Origin: Serratia marcescens
Lineage (GTDB): Bacteria; Pseudomonadota; Gammaproteobacteria; Enterobacterales; Enterobacteriaceae
Reading direction: 5' to 3'
Length of the DNA stretch: 64,000 nucleotides
Assembly (NCBI RefSeq): GCF_006715005.1
Contig: NZ_VFMJ01000001.1
Span: forward strand, 496,001-560,000
Under the pieces are notes generated by a model. It did not search any database, had not been told where the DNA came from, and saw only the letters and a program-made list of their open reading frames with translations. Positions 39,763 to 49,015 of this stretch are shown piece by piece. Every line of letters starts with the position of its first letter. Position 1 is the stretch's first letter. The position numbers were made by a program, and so were the translations under genes.

Positions 39763-42129
39763 ATGAAAACCTTGAAAAATTGGACGCTGGCGGCGCAGCA
39801 TGCCGACCACGTTGAGCTGCTGGTCGATGAACGCCACCGTTTCTGCCTGTACGTACTGGAAAACGATCTGTTCCGCGTGCTGATCAAACGTGAGGGCGAG
39901 CTGGCGCTGGATCGCACCTGGAGCATCGCGCCGCAGGAGGATGTGCCCTGGGAGGGGCGCGATCGGCTCAGCGTCGCCGGTTTCAGCCTGCCGGGCTATC
40001 AGCTGCGCCAGGAGGGCGATCGGCTGGTGGTCAGCACGCCGTGGCTGCGCGTGACGGTGCATCAGCCGCTGTGGTTGGCGTGGGAGTATTGCAATGCCGC
40101 CGGCGAGTGGCGGCCGCTGGCGGCGGATCGGCCGACCAGCGCCTACCTGCTCAATGCACACGGCGACGGCGTGGCGCACTACCAGCGGCGTTTTGCCGAT
40201 GAACGCTATTACGGCCTGGGGGAGAAAGCCGGCGATCTGGAACGCACCGGCCGCCGCTTCGAGATGCGCAATCTGGACGCCATGGGCTACAACGCCGCCA
40301 GCACCGATCCGCTGTACAAACACATTCCGTTCACCATTACCCGTGGGCCGGAGGCGAGTTTCGGCCTGTTCTACGATAACCTGAGCAGCTGCTGGCTGGA
40401 TCTGGGCAACGAGATCGACAACTACCATACGGCCTATCGCCGCTATCAGGCCGAAGCGGGCGATCTGGATTACTACCTGTTCCTCGGGCCGAAGGTTTTG
40501 GACGTCACCAAGGCCTTCGTGCGCCTGACCGGCCGCACCCACTTCGGGCCGAAGTGGAGCCTGGGCTACAGCGGTTCGACCATGCACTACACCGACGCGC
40601 CGGACGCCCAGCAGCAGCTGCAGCAGTTCATTGCGCTGTGCCGTCAACACGCCATTCCCTGCGACTCTTTCCAGCTGTCGTCGGGCTACACCTCGATCAA
40701 CAACAAGCGCTACGTGTTCAACTGGAACTACGACAAGGTGCCGCAGCCCAAGCTGCTCAGCCAGGCGTTTCACGACGCCGGCCTCAGGCTGGCTGCCAAC
40801 ATCAAGCCGTGCCTGCTGCAGGATCACCCGCAGTATCAGGCGGTGGCGGCACAGGGGCTGTTTATCCGCGATTCGCAAAGCGACGCGCCCGAGCGCTCCA
40901 GCTTCTGGGACGACGAAGGATCGCACCTCGACTTCACTAACCCGGCGGCGGTGCGCTGGTGGCAGCAGGGCGTCACACAGCAGCTGCTGGAGATGGGCAT
41001 CGACTCGACCTGGAACGACAACAACGAGTACGAAGTGTGGGACGGCGAAGCGCGCTGCCACGGCTTCGGGCGGCCGATCGCCATCAAGCACATCCGCCCG
41101 GTGATGCCGCTGCTGATGATGCGCGCCTCGATGGAGGCCCAGCAGCGCTTCGCGCCGCAGAAGCGGCCGTACCAGATCTCGCGCTCCGGCTGCGCCGGCA
41201 TGCAGCGCTACGTGCAGACCTGGAGCGGCGACAACCGCACCAGCTGGCAGACGCTGCGCTATAACATCCGCATGGGGCTGGGCATGAGCCTGTCCGGGCT
41301 GTATAACCTCGGCCACGACGTCGGCGGCTTCTCCGGCGACAAACCGGACGCGGAGCTGCTGGTGCGCTGGGTGCAAAACGGCGTGATGCATCCGCGTTTC
41401 ACTATCCACTCCTGGAACGACGACGCCACGGTCAACGAGCCCTGGATGTACCCGGCCGCCACCCCGGCGGTGCGCGAGGCGATCAACCTGCGTTACCGGC
41501 TGCTGCCGTATTTCTACACCCTGCTGTGGCAGGCCTGCGCGGACGACGAGCCGATGCTGCGCCCGACCTTCCTCGACCATGAACTGGATGCGCGCACCTT
41601 CGGCGAGAACGACGATTTTCTGATTGGCCGCGATCTGCTGGTGGCCAGCGTGGTGGAACCGGGGCAGCGCCGGCGTTCGGTGTATCTGCCGGACAACGGC
41701 GAAGGCTGGTACTGCTTCTACAGCGGCCAGTGGTTCGGTGGCGGCCAGACGGTAACGCTGGCGGCGCCGCTGGAGCGTCTGCCGCTGCTGGTGCGTGCCG
41801 GGGCGGCGCTGCCGCTGTCGCAGCGGCTGGCGCATGTGGACGTGGCCGCCGACGATCGGCGCGAGCTGCGGCTGTTTCCGCTCAAGGGCTGCGGTGCAAG
41901 CAGTGGGCTGCTGTTTGAGGACGACGGTGAAAGCGACGGCTGGCGTCAGGGTGATGCGCTGTGGCTGCACTGGGAAATGCGCTGCGACAATCAGCGCATA
42001 ATGCTGGATATCACGACGGAAGGGCGTTTCCGCCCGGCCTGGCGCACGTTGGCGCTCAGCCTGCCGGAAGGCGAAACGCGCGCGCTGTGGGTGAACGGCG
42101 AACCGGGCGAGCGTTTTACGCTGGAGTAG
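39763..42129 (+). CDS. Glycoside hydrolase family 31 (alpha-glycosidase)
   Basis: Enzyme of 788 residues without a signal peptide, so cytoplasmic. The GH31 nucleophile region is GIDSTWNDNNEYE (the Asp of WND) and the acid/base Asp is in TWSGDNRTSW, followed by the typical GHDVGGFSGD. An N-terminal beta-sandwich and C-terminal beta domains fill the rest. GH31 covers alpha-glucosidases, alpha-xylosidases and sulfoquinovosidases. The WND variant argues against sulfoquinovosidase, but specificity stays open. It forms an operon with the MFS gene. Confidence 0.88.
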   Translation: MKTLKNWTLAAQHADHVELLVDERHRFCLYVLENDLFRVLIKREGELALDRTWSIAPQEDVPWEGRDRLSVAGFSLPGYQLRQEGDRLVVSTPWLRVTVHQPLWLAWEYCNAAGEWRPLAADRPTSAYLLNAHGDGVAHYQRRFADERYYGLGEKAGDLERTGRRFEMRNLDAMGYNAASTDPLYKHIPFTITRGPEASFGLFYDNLSSCWLDLGNEIDNYHTAYRRYQAEAGDLDYYLFLGPKVLDVTKAFVRLTGRTHFGPKWSLGYSGSTMHYTDAPDAQQQLQQFIALCRQHAIPCDSFQLSSGYTSINNKRYVFNWNYDKVPQPKLLSQAFHDAGLRLAANIKPCLLQDHPQYQAVAAQGLFIRDSQSDAPERSSFWDDEGSHLDFTNPAAVRWWQQGVTQQLLEMGIDSTWNDNNEYEVWDGEARCHGFGRPIAIKHIRPVMPLLMMRASMEAQQRFAPQKRPYQISRSGCAGMQRYVQTWSGDNRTSWQTLRYNIRMGLGMSLSGLYNLGHDVGGFSGDKPDAELLVRWVQNGVMHPRFTIHSWNDDATVNEPWMYPAATPAVREAINLRYRLLPYFYTLLWQACADDEPMLRPTFLDHELDARTFGENDDFLIGRDLLVASVVEPGQRRRSVYLPDNGEGWYCFYSGQWFGGGQTVTLAAPLERLPLLVRAGAALPLSQRLAHVDVAADDRRELRLFPLKGCGASSGLLFEDDGESDGWRQGDALWLHWEMRCDNQRIMLDITTEGRFRPAWRTLALSLPEGETRALWVNGEPGERFTLE

Positions 42130-42132
42130 GGG

Positions 42133-43509
42133 TTACTCAGCCGCGCGTTTCTTGCGCGGCTTCTTGGCGACGGTGATGGTTTTCACCTCGCTTTCCACCC
42201 AGCCATCCTGCAGGCGGGTTTTCAGCAGTTCGCCGACCTGCGCCTGCTTGGTGGTTTTCAGCAGCTCGCCGCGCGGGGTTTGCGTCACGCTGTAGCCGCG
42301 CGCCAGCGTCGCCAGCGGGCTGACGGTCTCCAGCTGGCTGCAGGCCACGCCGAAGCGCTGGCGGTAGGCGTTGAGCTGCCGCTCCATCGCCTGCTGCAGG
42401 CGGTATTCCTGCTGCTGCACGCGCTGTTGGTAGCGGTGAATGCGGCCCTGTGGCTGCACCTGCGCCAACCGCTGCTGGGCGCGTTCGCTGCGGCGGGCGG
42501 CCAGGCGCAGCTGTTGCTGCATGCCGTCTTCCATCCGGCGCTGCAGCTTGAACAGCAGCGTCTGCTGGCGCGCCAGGCGCAGATGCGGATGCTGCTGCTG
42601 TAAACGGTGGTGAATGCGGGTGAACTGCTGCTGGCGCTGCGCCAGGTAGTAATCCATCGCCATCTCCAGCCGCTGCTGCTGCGACTGCAGCTGGCGCAAC
42701 AGCTCAAGCTGATTGCGGCTGACCAGTTCGGCGGCGGCGGAAGGGGTCGGCGCGCGCAGATCGGCGACGAAGTCGGCGATGGTGACGTCGGTTTCATGGC
42801 CGACGGCGCTGACGATCGGAATACGGCTGGCGAAGATCGCCCGCGCCACGCGTTCGTCGTTGAAGCTCCACAGATCTTCCAGCGAACCGCCGCCGCGGCC
42901 GACGATCAGCACGTCGCATTCATCGCGGCGGTTGGCGGTCTCGATGGCGCGCACGATCTGCATCGGCGCTTCCGCGCCCTGCACCGAGGTGGGGTAGATG
43001 ACGATCGGCAGCGACGGATCGCGCCGCTGCAAGACCTGTAGAATATCGTGCAGCGCCGCGCCGCTGGCGGAGGTGATCACCCCGACGCGTTTGGCCGGGG
43101 CGGGCAGCGGCTGCTTGAATTGCTGATCGAACAGTCCTTCGGCGCTCAGGCGTTGTTTCAGCTGCTCGAACTGTTGCTGCAGCAGGCCGTCGCCGGCGGG
43201 CTGCATGCTCTCGGCGATCAGCTGGTAGTCGCCGCGCGGTTCATACAGCGTGATGCTGGCGCGCACCAGGACCTGCTGGCCGTTTTGCGGCCGGAAGGTG
43301 ACGCGGCGGTTGCTGTTGCGGAACATCGCGCAGCGCACCTGGGCGCGGTCGTCTTTCAGCGTGAAATACCAGTGGCCGGAGGCGGGCTGGGAGAGGTTGG
43401 AGATCTCGGCGGAGAGCCAAATCTGCCCCATTTCCATTTCCAGCAGTTGGCGAACCGTCTGATTCAGGCGGCTTACGGTAAAAATGGAAGGCGAAACAGG
43501 TAGCGACAT
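42133..43509 (-). CDS. xseA: Exodeoxyribonuclease VII large subunit
   Basis: XseA of 458 residues, the nuclease subunit that degrades single-stranded DNA to oligonucleotides together with XseB. An N-terminal OB fold (to about residue 105) is followed by the catalytic domain ([45 protein letters not shown]) and a long Gln/Arg-rich coiled coil. I use the start [16 protein letters not shown] at 43509. It is divergent from guaB, and a CRP site overlaps its start codon, as in E. coli. Confidence 0.96.
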   Translation of the reverse strand: MSLPVSPSIFTVSRLNQTVRQLLEMEMGQIWLSAEISNLSQPASGHWYFTLKDDRAQVRCAMFRNSNRRVTFRPQNGQQVLVRASITLYEPRGDYQLIAESMQPAGDGLLQQQFEQLKQRLSAEGLFDQQFKQPLPAPAKRVGVITSASGAALHDILQVLQRRDPSLPIVIYPTSVQGAEAPMQIVRAIETANRRDECDVLIVGRGGGSLEDLWSFNDERVARAIFASRIPIVSAVGHETDVTIADFVADLRAPTPSAAAELVSRNQLELLRQLQSQQQRLEMAMDYYLAQRQQQFTRIHHRLQQQHPHLRLARQQTLLFKLQRRMEDGMQQQLRLAARRSERAQQRLAQVQPQGRIHRYQQRVQQQEYRLQQAMERQLNAYRQRFGVACSQLETVSPLATLARGYSVTQTPRGELLKTTKQAQVGELLKTRLQDGWVESEVKTITVAKKPRKKRAAE

Positions 43510-43527
43510 GTGACCCAGATCAAATTT
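43506..43527. promoter_or_regulatory. CRP site between xseA and guaB
   Basis: The site ACATGTGACCCAGATCAAAT plus TT agrees with the 22-base CRP consensus at 18 positions. Its centre lies about 117 bases upstream of the expected guaB transcription start. This is the same place as the CRP site described for the divergent E. coli xseA/guaB promoters. Confidence 0.75.
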
Positions 43528-43601
43528 CAAAACAATCACTTAATTGGTCGATACTACATGGCTGAAAAAGGTAATCAAGACTTTTTGTAAGAAAGTGCTG
43601 G

Positions 43602-43627
43602 AGGCAACCGATTCCGCTCTGTATAAT
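43602..43627 (+). promoter_or_regulatory. guaB promoter with candidate PurR box
   Basis: AGGCAACCGATTCCGC (43602-43617) resembles the PurR consensus and the E. coli guaB PurR site. A perfect TATAAT -10 follows at 43622-43627, so bound PurR would cover the -35 region. Confidence 0.7.
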
Positions 43628-43679
43628 GCCTCGGCAATATTTTATCTTTTTCACAGCCCACCCTGGTGAGATATTGCCC

Positions 43680-45143
43680 ATGCTACGTATCGCTAAAGAA
43701 GCTCTGACGTTTGACGACGTCCTCCTGGTTCCAGCCCACTCCACGGTTCTGCCTAACACCGCAGAGCTCGGCACTCAACTGACCAAAACCATCCGCCTGA
43801 ACATCCCTATGCTGTCCGCAGCCATGGATACCGTTACCGAATCCGGCCTGGCCATCGCGCTGGCACAGGAAGGCGGCCTGGGCTTCATCCACAAAAACAT
43901 GTCTATCGAGCGCCAGGCTGAAGAAGTCAGCCGCGTGAAGAAGCATGAAAGCGGCGTAGTTACCGACCCGCAGACCGTTACCCCGTCCACCACGCTGCAG
44001 GAAGTGAAAGAGCTGACCGCGCGCAACGGCTTCGCCGGTTACCCGGTCGTTACCGAAGACAACGAGCTGGTCGGCATCATCACCGGCCGCGACGTGCGCT
44101 TCGTGACCGATCTGACCCAGCCGGTCACCGCGGTCATGACGCCGAAAGATCGCTTGGTCACCGTGAAAGAAGGTGAAGCGCGCGACGTGGTGCTGCAGAA
44201 GATGCACGAAAAGCGCGTAGAAAAAGCGCTGGTGGTGGACGACAGCTTCCACCTGCTGGGCATGATCACCGTTAAAGACTTCCAGAAAGCGGAACGTAAG
44301 CCGAACGCCTGTAAAGACGAGCACGGCCGTCTGCGCGTGGGCGCGGCGGTCGGCGCCGGCGCCGGCAACGAAGAGCGCGTTGACGCGCTGGTGGCGGCAG
44401 GCGTTGACGTCCTGCTGATCGACTCCTCGCACGGCCACTCCGAAGGCGTGCTGCAGCGCATCCGCGAAACCCGCGCCAAATACCCGGATCTGCAGATCGT
44501 CGGCGGCAACGTCGCGACCGCAGCGGGCGCCAAAGCACTGGCTGAAGCCGGCGTGAGCGCGGTGAAAGTGGGTATCGGCCCTGGCTCTATCTGTACCACC
44601 CGCATCGTGACCGGCGTGGGCGTACCGCAGATCACCGCCATCGCCGACGCGGTGGAAGCGCTGGAAGGCACTGGCATCCCGGTTATCGCCGACGGCGGCA
44701 TCCGCTTCTCCGGCGACATCGCCAAAGCGATCGCCGCGGGCGCATCCTGCGTGATGGTCGGCTCCATGCTGGCGGGCACCGAAGAATCCCCGGGCGAAAT
44801 CGAGCTGTATCAGGGCCGTTCGTTCAAATCTTACCGCGGCATGGGCTCGCTGGGCGCGATGTCCAAAGGCTCTTCCGACCGTTACTTCCAGACCGATAAC
44901 GCCGCCGACAAACTGGTGCCGGAAGGTATCGAAGGCCGCGTGGCCTATAAAGGCATGCTGAAAGCCATCGTGCACCAGCAGATGGGCGGCTTGCGCTCCT
45001 GCATGGGCCTGACCGGCTGCGCCACCATCGACGATCTGCGCACCAAGGCGGAGTTCGTGCGCATCAGCGGCGCCGGCATTCAGGAAAGCCACGTGCACGA
45101 CGTGACCATCACCAAAGAGTCGCCGAACTACCGCATGGGCTGA
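43680..45143 (+). CDS. guaB: Inosine-5'-monophosphate dehydrogenase
   Basis: NAD-dependent enzyme of 487 residues converting IMP to XMP, the first committed step to GMP. I use the ATG at 43680 ([19 protein letters not shown]). The (beta/alpha)8 barrel is interrupted by two CBS domains at about residues 90-215. The catalytic Cys is in [17 protein letters not shown]. It is co-transcribed with guaA. The 101-base gap between them carries a GGGGTGGGGC/GCCCCATCCC stem. Confidence 0.98.
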   Translation: MLRIAKEALTFDDVLLVPAHSTVLPNTAELGTQLTKTIRLNIPMLSAAMDTVTESGLAIALAQEGGLGFIHKNMSIERQAEEVSRVKKHESGVVTDPQTVTPSTTLQEVKELTARNGFAGYPVVTEDNELVGIITGRDVRFVTDLTQPVTAVMTPKDRLVTVKEGEARDVVLQKMHEKRVEKALVVDDSFHLLGMITVKDFQKAERKPNACKDEHGRLRVGAAVGAGAGNEERVDALVAAGVDVLLIDSSHGHSEGVLQRIRETRAKYPDLQIVGGNVATAAGAKALAEAGVSAVKVGIGPGSICTTRIVTGVGVPQITAIADAVEALEGTGIPVIADGGIRFSGDIAKAIAAGASCVMVGSMLAGTEESPGEIELYQGRSFKSYRGMGSLGAMSKGSSDRYFQTDNAADKLVPEGIEGRVAYKGMLKAIVHQQMGGLRSCMGLTGCATIDDLRTKAEFVRISGAGIQESHVHDVTITKESPNYRMG

Positions 45144-45244
45144 TGCCTTAACCTCTCCTGAGTGAGAGGCCGGGGTGGGGCGCCAAGCCCCATCCCGAAA
45201 CACACATTTTCGCTCTTTTTCTCTTGTTGCTGGAATTCGCCTCA

Positions 45245-46822
45245 ATGACACAAAATATCCATAAGCATCGCATCCTGATACTGGACTTCGGTTCGCAATA
45301 CACCCAACTGGTCGCCCGCCGCGTGCGCGAAATCGGCGTTTACTGCGAACTGTGGGCCTGGGACGTTAGCGAAGAGCAGATCCGCGAATTCAACCCAAGC
45401 GGCATCATCCTGTCCGGCGGCCCGGAAAGCACCACCGAAGCCGGCAGCCCGCGCGCCCCTGACTACGTGTTCAATGCCGGTGTGCCGGTGCTGGGTGTGT
45501 GCTACGGCATGCAGACCATGGCGATGCAGCTGGGTGGCCATGTGCAGGGTTCCAACGAACGCGAGTTCGGCTACGCGCAGGTGGAAATCGTCAAAGAGAG
45601 CGCGCTGCTGCGTGACATCGAAGACGCCATCAGCCCGGCCGGCAAACCGCTGCTGGACGTGTGGATGAGCCACGGCGACAAAGTGACCGCGATCCCGTCC
45701 GACTTCGTGACCATCGCCAGCACCGATACCTGCCCGTTCGCCATTATGGCCAACGAAGAAAAACGCTTCTACGGCGTGCAGTTCCACCCGGAAGTGACCC
45801 ACACCCGCCAGGGCCAGCGCATGCTGGAGCGTTTCGTACTGGACATCTGCCAGTGTGAAGCCCTGTGGACCCCGGCCACCATCATCGAAGATGCGGTCGA
45901 GCGCATCCGCGAGCAGGTGGGTGAAGACCACGTGATCCTCGGCCTGTCCGGCGGCGTTGACTCCTCCGTGACCGCGATGCTGCTGCACCGCGCCATCGGC
46001 AAACGCCTGACCTGCGTGTTCGTCGACAACGGCCTGCTGCGCCTGAACGAAGCCAAGCAGGTGATGGAAATGTTCGGTGACCACTTCGGCCTGAACATCG
46101 TGCACGTCGAGGCGGAAAACCGCTTCCTGACCGCACTGGCGGGCGTGGACGAGCCGGAAGCCAAGCGCAAGATCATCGGCCGCGTGTTCGTTGAAGTGTT
46201 CGACGAAGAAGCCTGCAAGCAAGAGCAGGTGAAATGGCTGGCACAGGGCACCATCTACCCGGACGTGATCGAATCCGCCGCTTCCGCCACCGGCAAAGCG
46301 CACGTGATCAAATCGCACCACAACGTGGGCGGCCTGCCGAAAGAGATGAAGCTGGGCCTGGTCGAGCCGCTGAAAGAGCTGTTCAAAGACGAAGTGCGCA
46401 AGATCGGCCTGGAACTGGGCCTGCCGTACGACATGCTGTTCCGTCACCCGTTCCCGGGCCCGGGTCTGGGCGTGCGCGTGCTGGGCGAAGTGAAGAAAGA
46501 GTACTGCGATCTGCTGCGCCGCGCCGACGCCATCTTCATCGAAGAGCTGCACAAAGCCGACCTGTACAACAAAGTCAGCCAGGCGTTCACCGTGTTCCTG
46601 CCGGTGCGTTCGGTCGGCGTGATGGGCGACGGCCGCAAATACGACTGGGTGGTCTCCCTGCGTGCGGTAGAAACCATCGACTTCATGACCGCGCACTGGG
46701 CGCACCTGCCGTATGACTTCCTCGGCCGTGTCTCCAACCGCATCATCAACGAAGTGAACGGCATCTCCCGCGTGGTGTACGACATCAGCGGCAAGCCGCC
46801 AGCGACGATTGAGTGGGAATGA
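45245..46822 (+). CDS. guaA: GMP synthase (glutamine-hydrolysing)
   Basis: Enzyme of 525 residues that aminates XMP to GMP. The N-terminal class I glutamine amidotransferase has its Cys in [10 protein letters not shown] and His/Glu in VQFHPEVTH. The ATP pyrophosphatase domain has LSGGVDSSV, and the C-terminus ends PPATIEWE. The start at 45245 ([18 protein letters not shown]) matches E. coli. A terminator follows, then a toxin-antitoxin pair. Confidence 0.98.
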   Translation: MTQNIHKHRILILDFGSQYTQLVARRVREIGVYCELWAWDVSEEQIREFNPSGIILSGGPESTTEAGSPRAPDYVFNAGVPVLGVCYGMQTMAMQLGGHVQGSNEREFGYAQVEIVKESALLRDIEDAISPAGKPLLDVWMSHGDKVTAIPSDFVTIASTDTCPFAIMANEEKRFYGVQFHPEVTHTRQGQRMLERFVLDICQCEALWTPATIIEDAVERIREQVGEDHVILGLSGGVDSSVTAMLLHRAIGKRLTCVFVDNGLLRLNEAKQVMEMFGDHFGLNIVHVEAENRFLTALAGVDEPEAKRKIIGRVFVEVFDEEACKQEQVKWLAQGTIYPDVIESAASATGKAHVIKSHHNVGGLPKEMKLGLVEPLKELFKDEVRKIGLELGLPYDMLFRHPFPGPGLGVRVLGEVKKEYCDLLRRADAIFIEELHKADLYNKVSQAFTVFLPVRSVGVMGDGRKYDWVVSLRAVETIDFMTAHWAHLPYDFLGRVSNRIINEVNGISRVVYDISGKPPATIEWE

Positions 46823-46867
46823 TTTGACACTTCCCGCAGCCTGTTCGTAACTAGGCCGAAGTGACTG

Positions 46868-46897
46868 AAACCCTCTGTTTTTACAGAGGGTTTTTCT
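46868..46897 (+). terminator. Intrinsic terminator of guaBA
   Basis: The stem AACCCTCTGT-TTTT-ACAGAGGGTT is followed by TTTCTTT. Confidence 0.9.
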
Positions 46898-46957
46898 TTA
46901 TATGGCCATATCTTTTCCGCCATGTCTCCAGCCTTGGGTAAAGCCGAACATTGTTTG

Positions 46958-46995
46958 TGGTCTAAATATGGTCTATATTCAAACCTTGGTATGAT
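46958..46995 (+). promoter_or_regulatory. Candidate promoter and operator of the toxin-antitoxin pair
   Basis: Two direct copies of TGGTCTA start at 46958 and 46969, exactly 11 bases (about one helical turn) apart. They lie just upstream of a TATGAT -10 at 46990-46995. This layout suits autorepression by the antitoxin. Confidence 0.45.
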
Positions 46996-47015
46996 TGATA
47001 GCGCCTGGGGGCACG

Positions 47016-47243
47016 ATGAAAGTAGAGACCATCAGCTACGTTAAAAAAAACGCGGCCACGCTCGATCTCTCTGAGCCTATCTTGGTCACGCAAAATGGGG
47101 TTCCCGCCTACGTGATAGAATCCTATGAGCAGCAGCAGGAGCGGGAGAACGCCATTGCTCTGCTGAAATTGCTGACGCTGTCAGAGAAAGATAAAGCGGA
47201 AGGGCGCGTGTTCTCGAAGGAACAGCTGTTGAATGGGCTTTAA
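47016..47243 (+). CDS. Type II antitoxin, Phd/YefM family
   Basis: Protein of 75 residues (MKVETISYVKKNAATLDLSE) with the Phd/YefM fold pattern: an N-terminal DNA-binding part (PILVTQNGVPAYVIESYEQ) and a charged, flexible C-terminus that would wrap the toxin. The start at 47016 is preceded by GGGGGC; an ATG-less extension from 46995 is not supported. It is followed after 31 bases by the toxin gene. Base composition is lower in GC than in guaA, which suggests acquisition. Confidence 0.8.
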   Translation: MKVETISYVKKNAATLDLSEPILVTQNGVPAYVIESYEQQQERENAIALLKLLTLSEKDKAEGRVFSKEQLLNGL

Positions 47244-47274
47244 GCATTACAGTGCTCAACATTAAGGGATTGCA

Positions 47275-47607
47275 ATGGAACAGCAGGTGACCTTTGAGTA
47301 CACGCTTACGGTAAAGCACTGCATCGATACAATAGTGAACCATCTCCGTCGCGTTGATGTCGAACCGCGCCCGGTTATCGCAGATATTCTCACTCAATTT
47401 GAGAGCATCATTGGCCAGTTCCCGCAGGGATGCCAGATTTGCCCTGAGCTGCTCAAAATCGGCTGCGCAAAGTACCGGGAGTTTAATCATGCTGGCGGTT
47501 ACCGGGTTTTGTATTCCGTAGACGGAAGGTTGGTAACAGCACATGCGATTTTGTCACATCGGCAGGATATCCAGCAGCTGCTGTTTAAGCGTCTGATCAT
47601 GCCCTGA
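47275..47607 (+). CDS. Type II toxin, RelE/ParE family
   Basis: Protein of 110 residues with a RelE/ParE-like C-terminal core (YRVLYSVDGRLVTAHAILSHRQDIQQLLF). The YRVLY and HRQDI segments are typical of family members that act as ribosome-dependent mRNA interferases or gyrase poisons. The N-terminal half is longer than in the shortest family members. Pairing with a Phd-like antitoxin supports the call. Which target it hits is unknown. Confidence 0.78.
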   Translation: MEQQVTFEYTLTVKHCIDTIVNHLRRVDVEPRPVIADILTQFESIIGQFPQGCQICPELLKIGCAKYREFNHAGGYRVLYSVDGRLVTAHAILSHRQDIQQLLFKRLIMP

Positions 47608-47682
47608 TAGCCCGTTCGATTGCCTAATTCCTGTTTTCCGACAATGATGCGGCCTTCAATAATTGGAACAGGAGGAACCGCA

Positions 47683-48045
47683 TCACTCGCCCTGCTCATC
47701 ATACTTACGTTGGCACTCCTGAATCGCCTCAATATTCCCTAACGTCCAGTCGAACAGTATAGAGAACGGCCCCTGCAGGGATTTGCCGAGCGGCGTCAGC
47801 GAATACTCGACGCCAAGCACCCGCCCGTCCAACACTTTGCGATGCACCATGCCGTTGCGTTCCAGCTTGCGCAGGGTCTGGGTCAGCACGCGTTGTGTGA
47901 CGCCATCCAAACGGCGCTTGATGGCGTTGAAGCGCTGCGGTTCACGCAGCACTTCCAGCACCATCATGGACCATTTATCGGCAATCTGATCGAGGACGAT
48001 GCGGCTTGGGCAGTCGGCGCGGTAAACAAGGTCGGTCTTATCCAT
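47683..48045 (-). CDS. HxlR-family transcriptional regulator
   Basis: Winged-helix regulator of 120 residues. The family's N-terminal cysteine is present (RADCPSRIVLDQIADKWSMMVL), where it can act as a redox or electrophile sensor. The DNA-binding core is FNAIKRRLDGVTQRVLTQTLRKLERNG. A good AGGAGG precedes the start. It is divergent from the crotonase gene at 48168, which it probably controls. Confidence 0.88.
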   Translation of the reverse strand: MDKTDLVYRADCPSRIVLDQIADKWSMMVLEVLREPQRFNAIKRRLDGVTQRVLTQTLRKLERNGMVHRKVLDGRVLGVEYSLTPLGKSLQGPFSILFDWTLGNIEAIQECQRKYDEQGE

Positions 48046-48094
48046 CGGTATCCTCCTGCATCCCTGGGATGCTTAAGGTGCGTAATTGACGCCA

Positions 48095-48111
48095 GGTATG
48101 CAAAGTATACC
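48095..48111. promoter_or_regulatory. Candidate HxlR operator
   Basis: The inverted repeat GGTAT-GCAAAGT-ATACC lies between the divergent HxlR and crotonase genes, just downstream of a TTGACG that could be the -35 of the crotonase promoter. Confidence 0.45.
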
Positions 48112-48167
48112 ATTCGACACACGGCGTGAAAAACCCGCACTTGTACCCCAGGTAAAAGGACATTGAG

Positions 48168-49001
48168 ATGACAGATACAGATTTCAGCAAGCTCAGGCTG
48201 TCTCATGCGCACGGCGTGATGACGATCGCTATCGATAACCCACCGGTAAACGTGCTTGATGTGGCGCTGATGTCGGAAATCAGCCGTTTATTGCTCGCGG
48301 TGCGTGACGATCCGGATACGCGGGTGTTGGTATTCCAGAGCGCGAACCCAGCGTTCTTTATTGCTCACGTCGATATGACCTTGATCGATGATCCGCACGC
48401 TTTCGACGAACTGGCGAGCAACGCGCCGGAGGGGCTAAATCCGTTCCAGGCGTTTGGCGAGCTGCTGCGCAGCCAGCCGCAGGTCACTCTCGTTAAGCTG
48501 GCCGGGCTGGCACGCGGCGGCGGCGCCGAGTTTGTGGCGGCGGCCGATATGGCTTTCGCTGCAAGGGAAGCTGCGGGACTGGCCCAGTGCGAGGCCTTGA
48601 TGGGCATTACGCCCGGCGGCGGTGCGACGCAGTATCTGACCAGCCGAATGACGCGTGGCCGCGCTCTGGAGGTGATCCTGGGCGCCGATCTCATCGATGC
48701 CGCTACCGCAGAACGTTATGGCTGGATTAACCGCGCCTTGCCTGCTGCCGAGCTGGATGATTTCGTCGATCGGTTAGCACGCAATATCGCGGCATTACCT
48801 GTGGGCGTGATTGCGGCGGCCAAGCAGGCGATGCCTGCACCGGATCTGCAGGCCGGTTTTTATCGCGAGCACGACGCCTGGGCGGGATTGTTCGCACGCC
48901 CGGCCGCGGAGCGGTTGATCCGCGGTGGGCTGAAGGCCGGTGCGCAAACCCCGGAAGGGGAGCGCAACCTTGAAGGCCTGCTGCGGCATCTTGCCCGCTA
49001 A
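48168..49001 (+). CDS. Enoyl-CoA hydratase/isomerase family (crotonase) protein
   Basis: Crotonase-fold protein of 277 residues. The oxyanion-hole segments are visible: FQSANPAFFIAHVDM and LAGLARGGGAEFVAAADMAFA. The positions of the catalytic Glu pair of true hydratases are not clearly conserved (ALMGITPGGGATQYL has Gly-rich sequence instead), so it may act on another CoA or non-CoA substrate. It stands alone, controlled by a divergent HxlR regulator, with no fatty-acid genes nearby. Confidence 0.75.
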   Translation: MTDTDFSKLRLSHAHGVMTIAIDNPPVNVLDVALMSEISRLLLAVRDDPDTRVLVFQSANPAFFIAHVDMTLIDDPHAFDELASNAPEGLNPFQAFGELLRSQPQVTLVKLAGLARGGGAEFVAAADMAFAAREAAGLAQCEALMGITPGGGATQYLTSRMTRGRALEVILGADLIDAATAERYGWINRALPAAELDDFVDRLARNIAALPVGVIAAAKQAMPAPDLQAGFYREHDAWAGLFARPAAERLIRGGLKAGAQTPEGERNLEGLLRHLAR

Positions 49002-49015
49002 GGCACCGCCTCGCG

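Noticed and set aside
45144-45244. The GGGGTGGGGC/GCCCCATCCC stem between guaB and guaA as a terminator
   Set aside because: No T-run follows directly and guaBA is a known operon. It is better read as an intercistronic stability element.
46823-47690. A complete genomic island with integrase and att repeats after guaA
   Set aside because: No integrase or phage gene is present and I found no second copy of the guaA 3' end (GATTGAGTGGGAATG) downstream. Only the toxin-antitoxin pair is supported.
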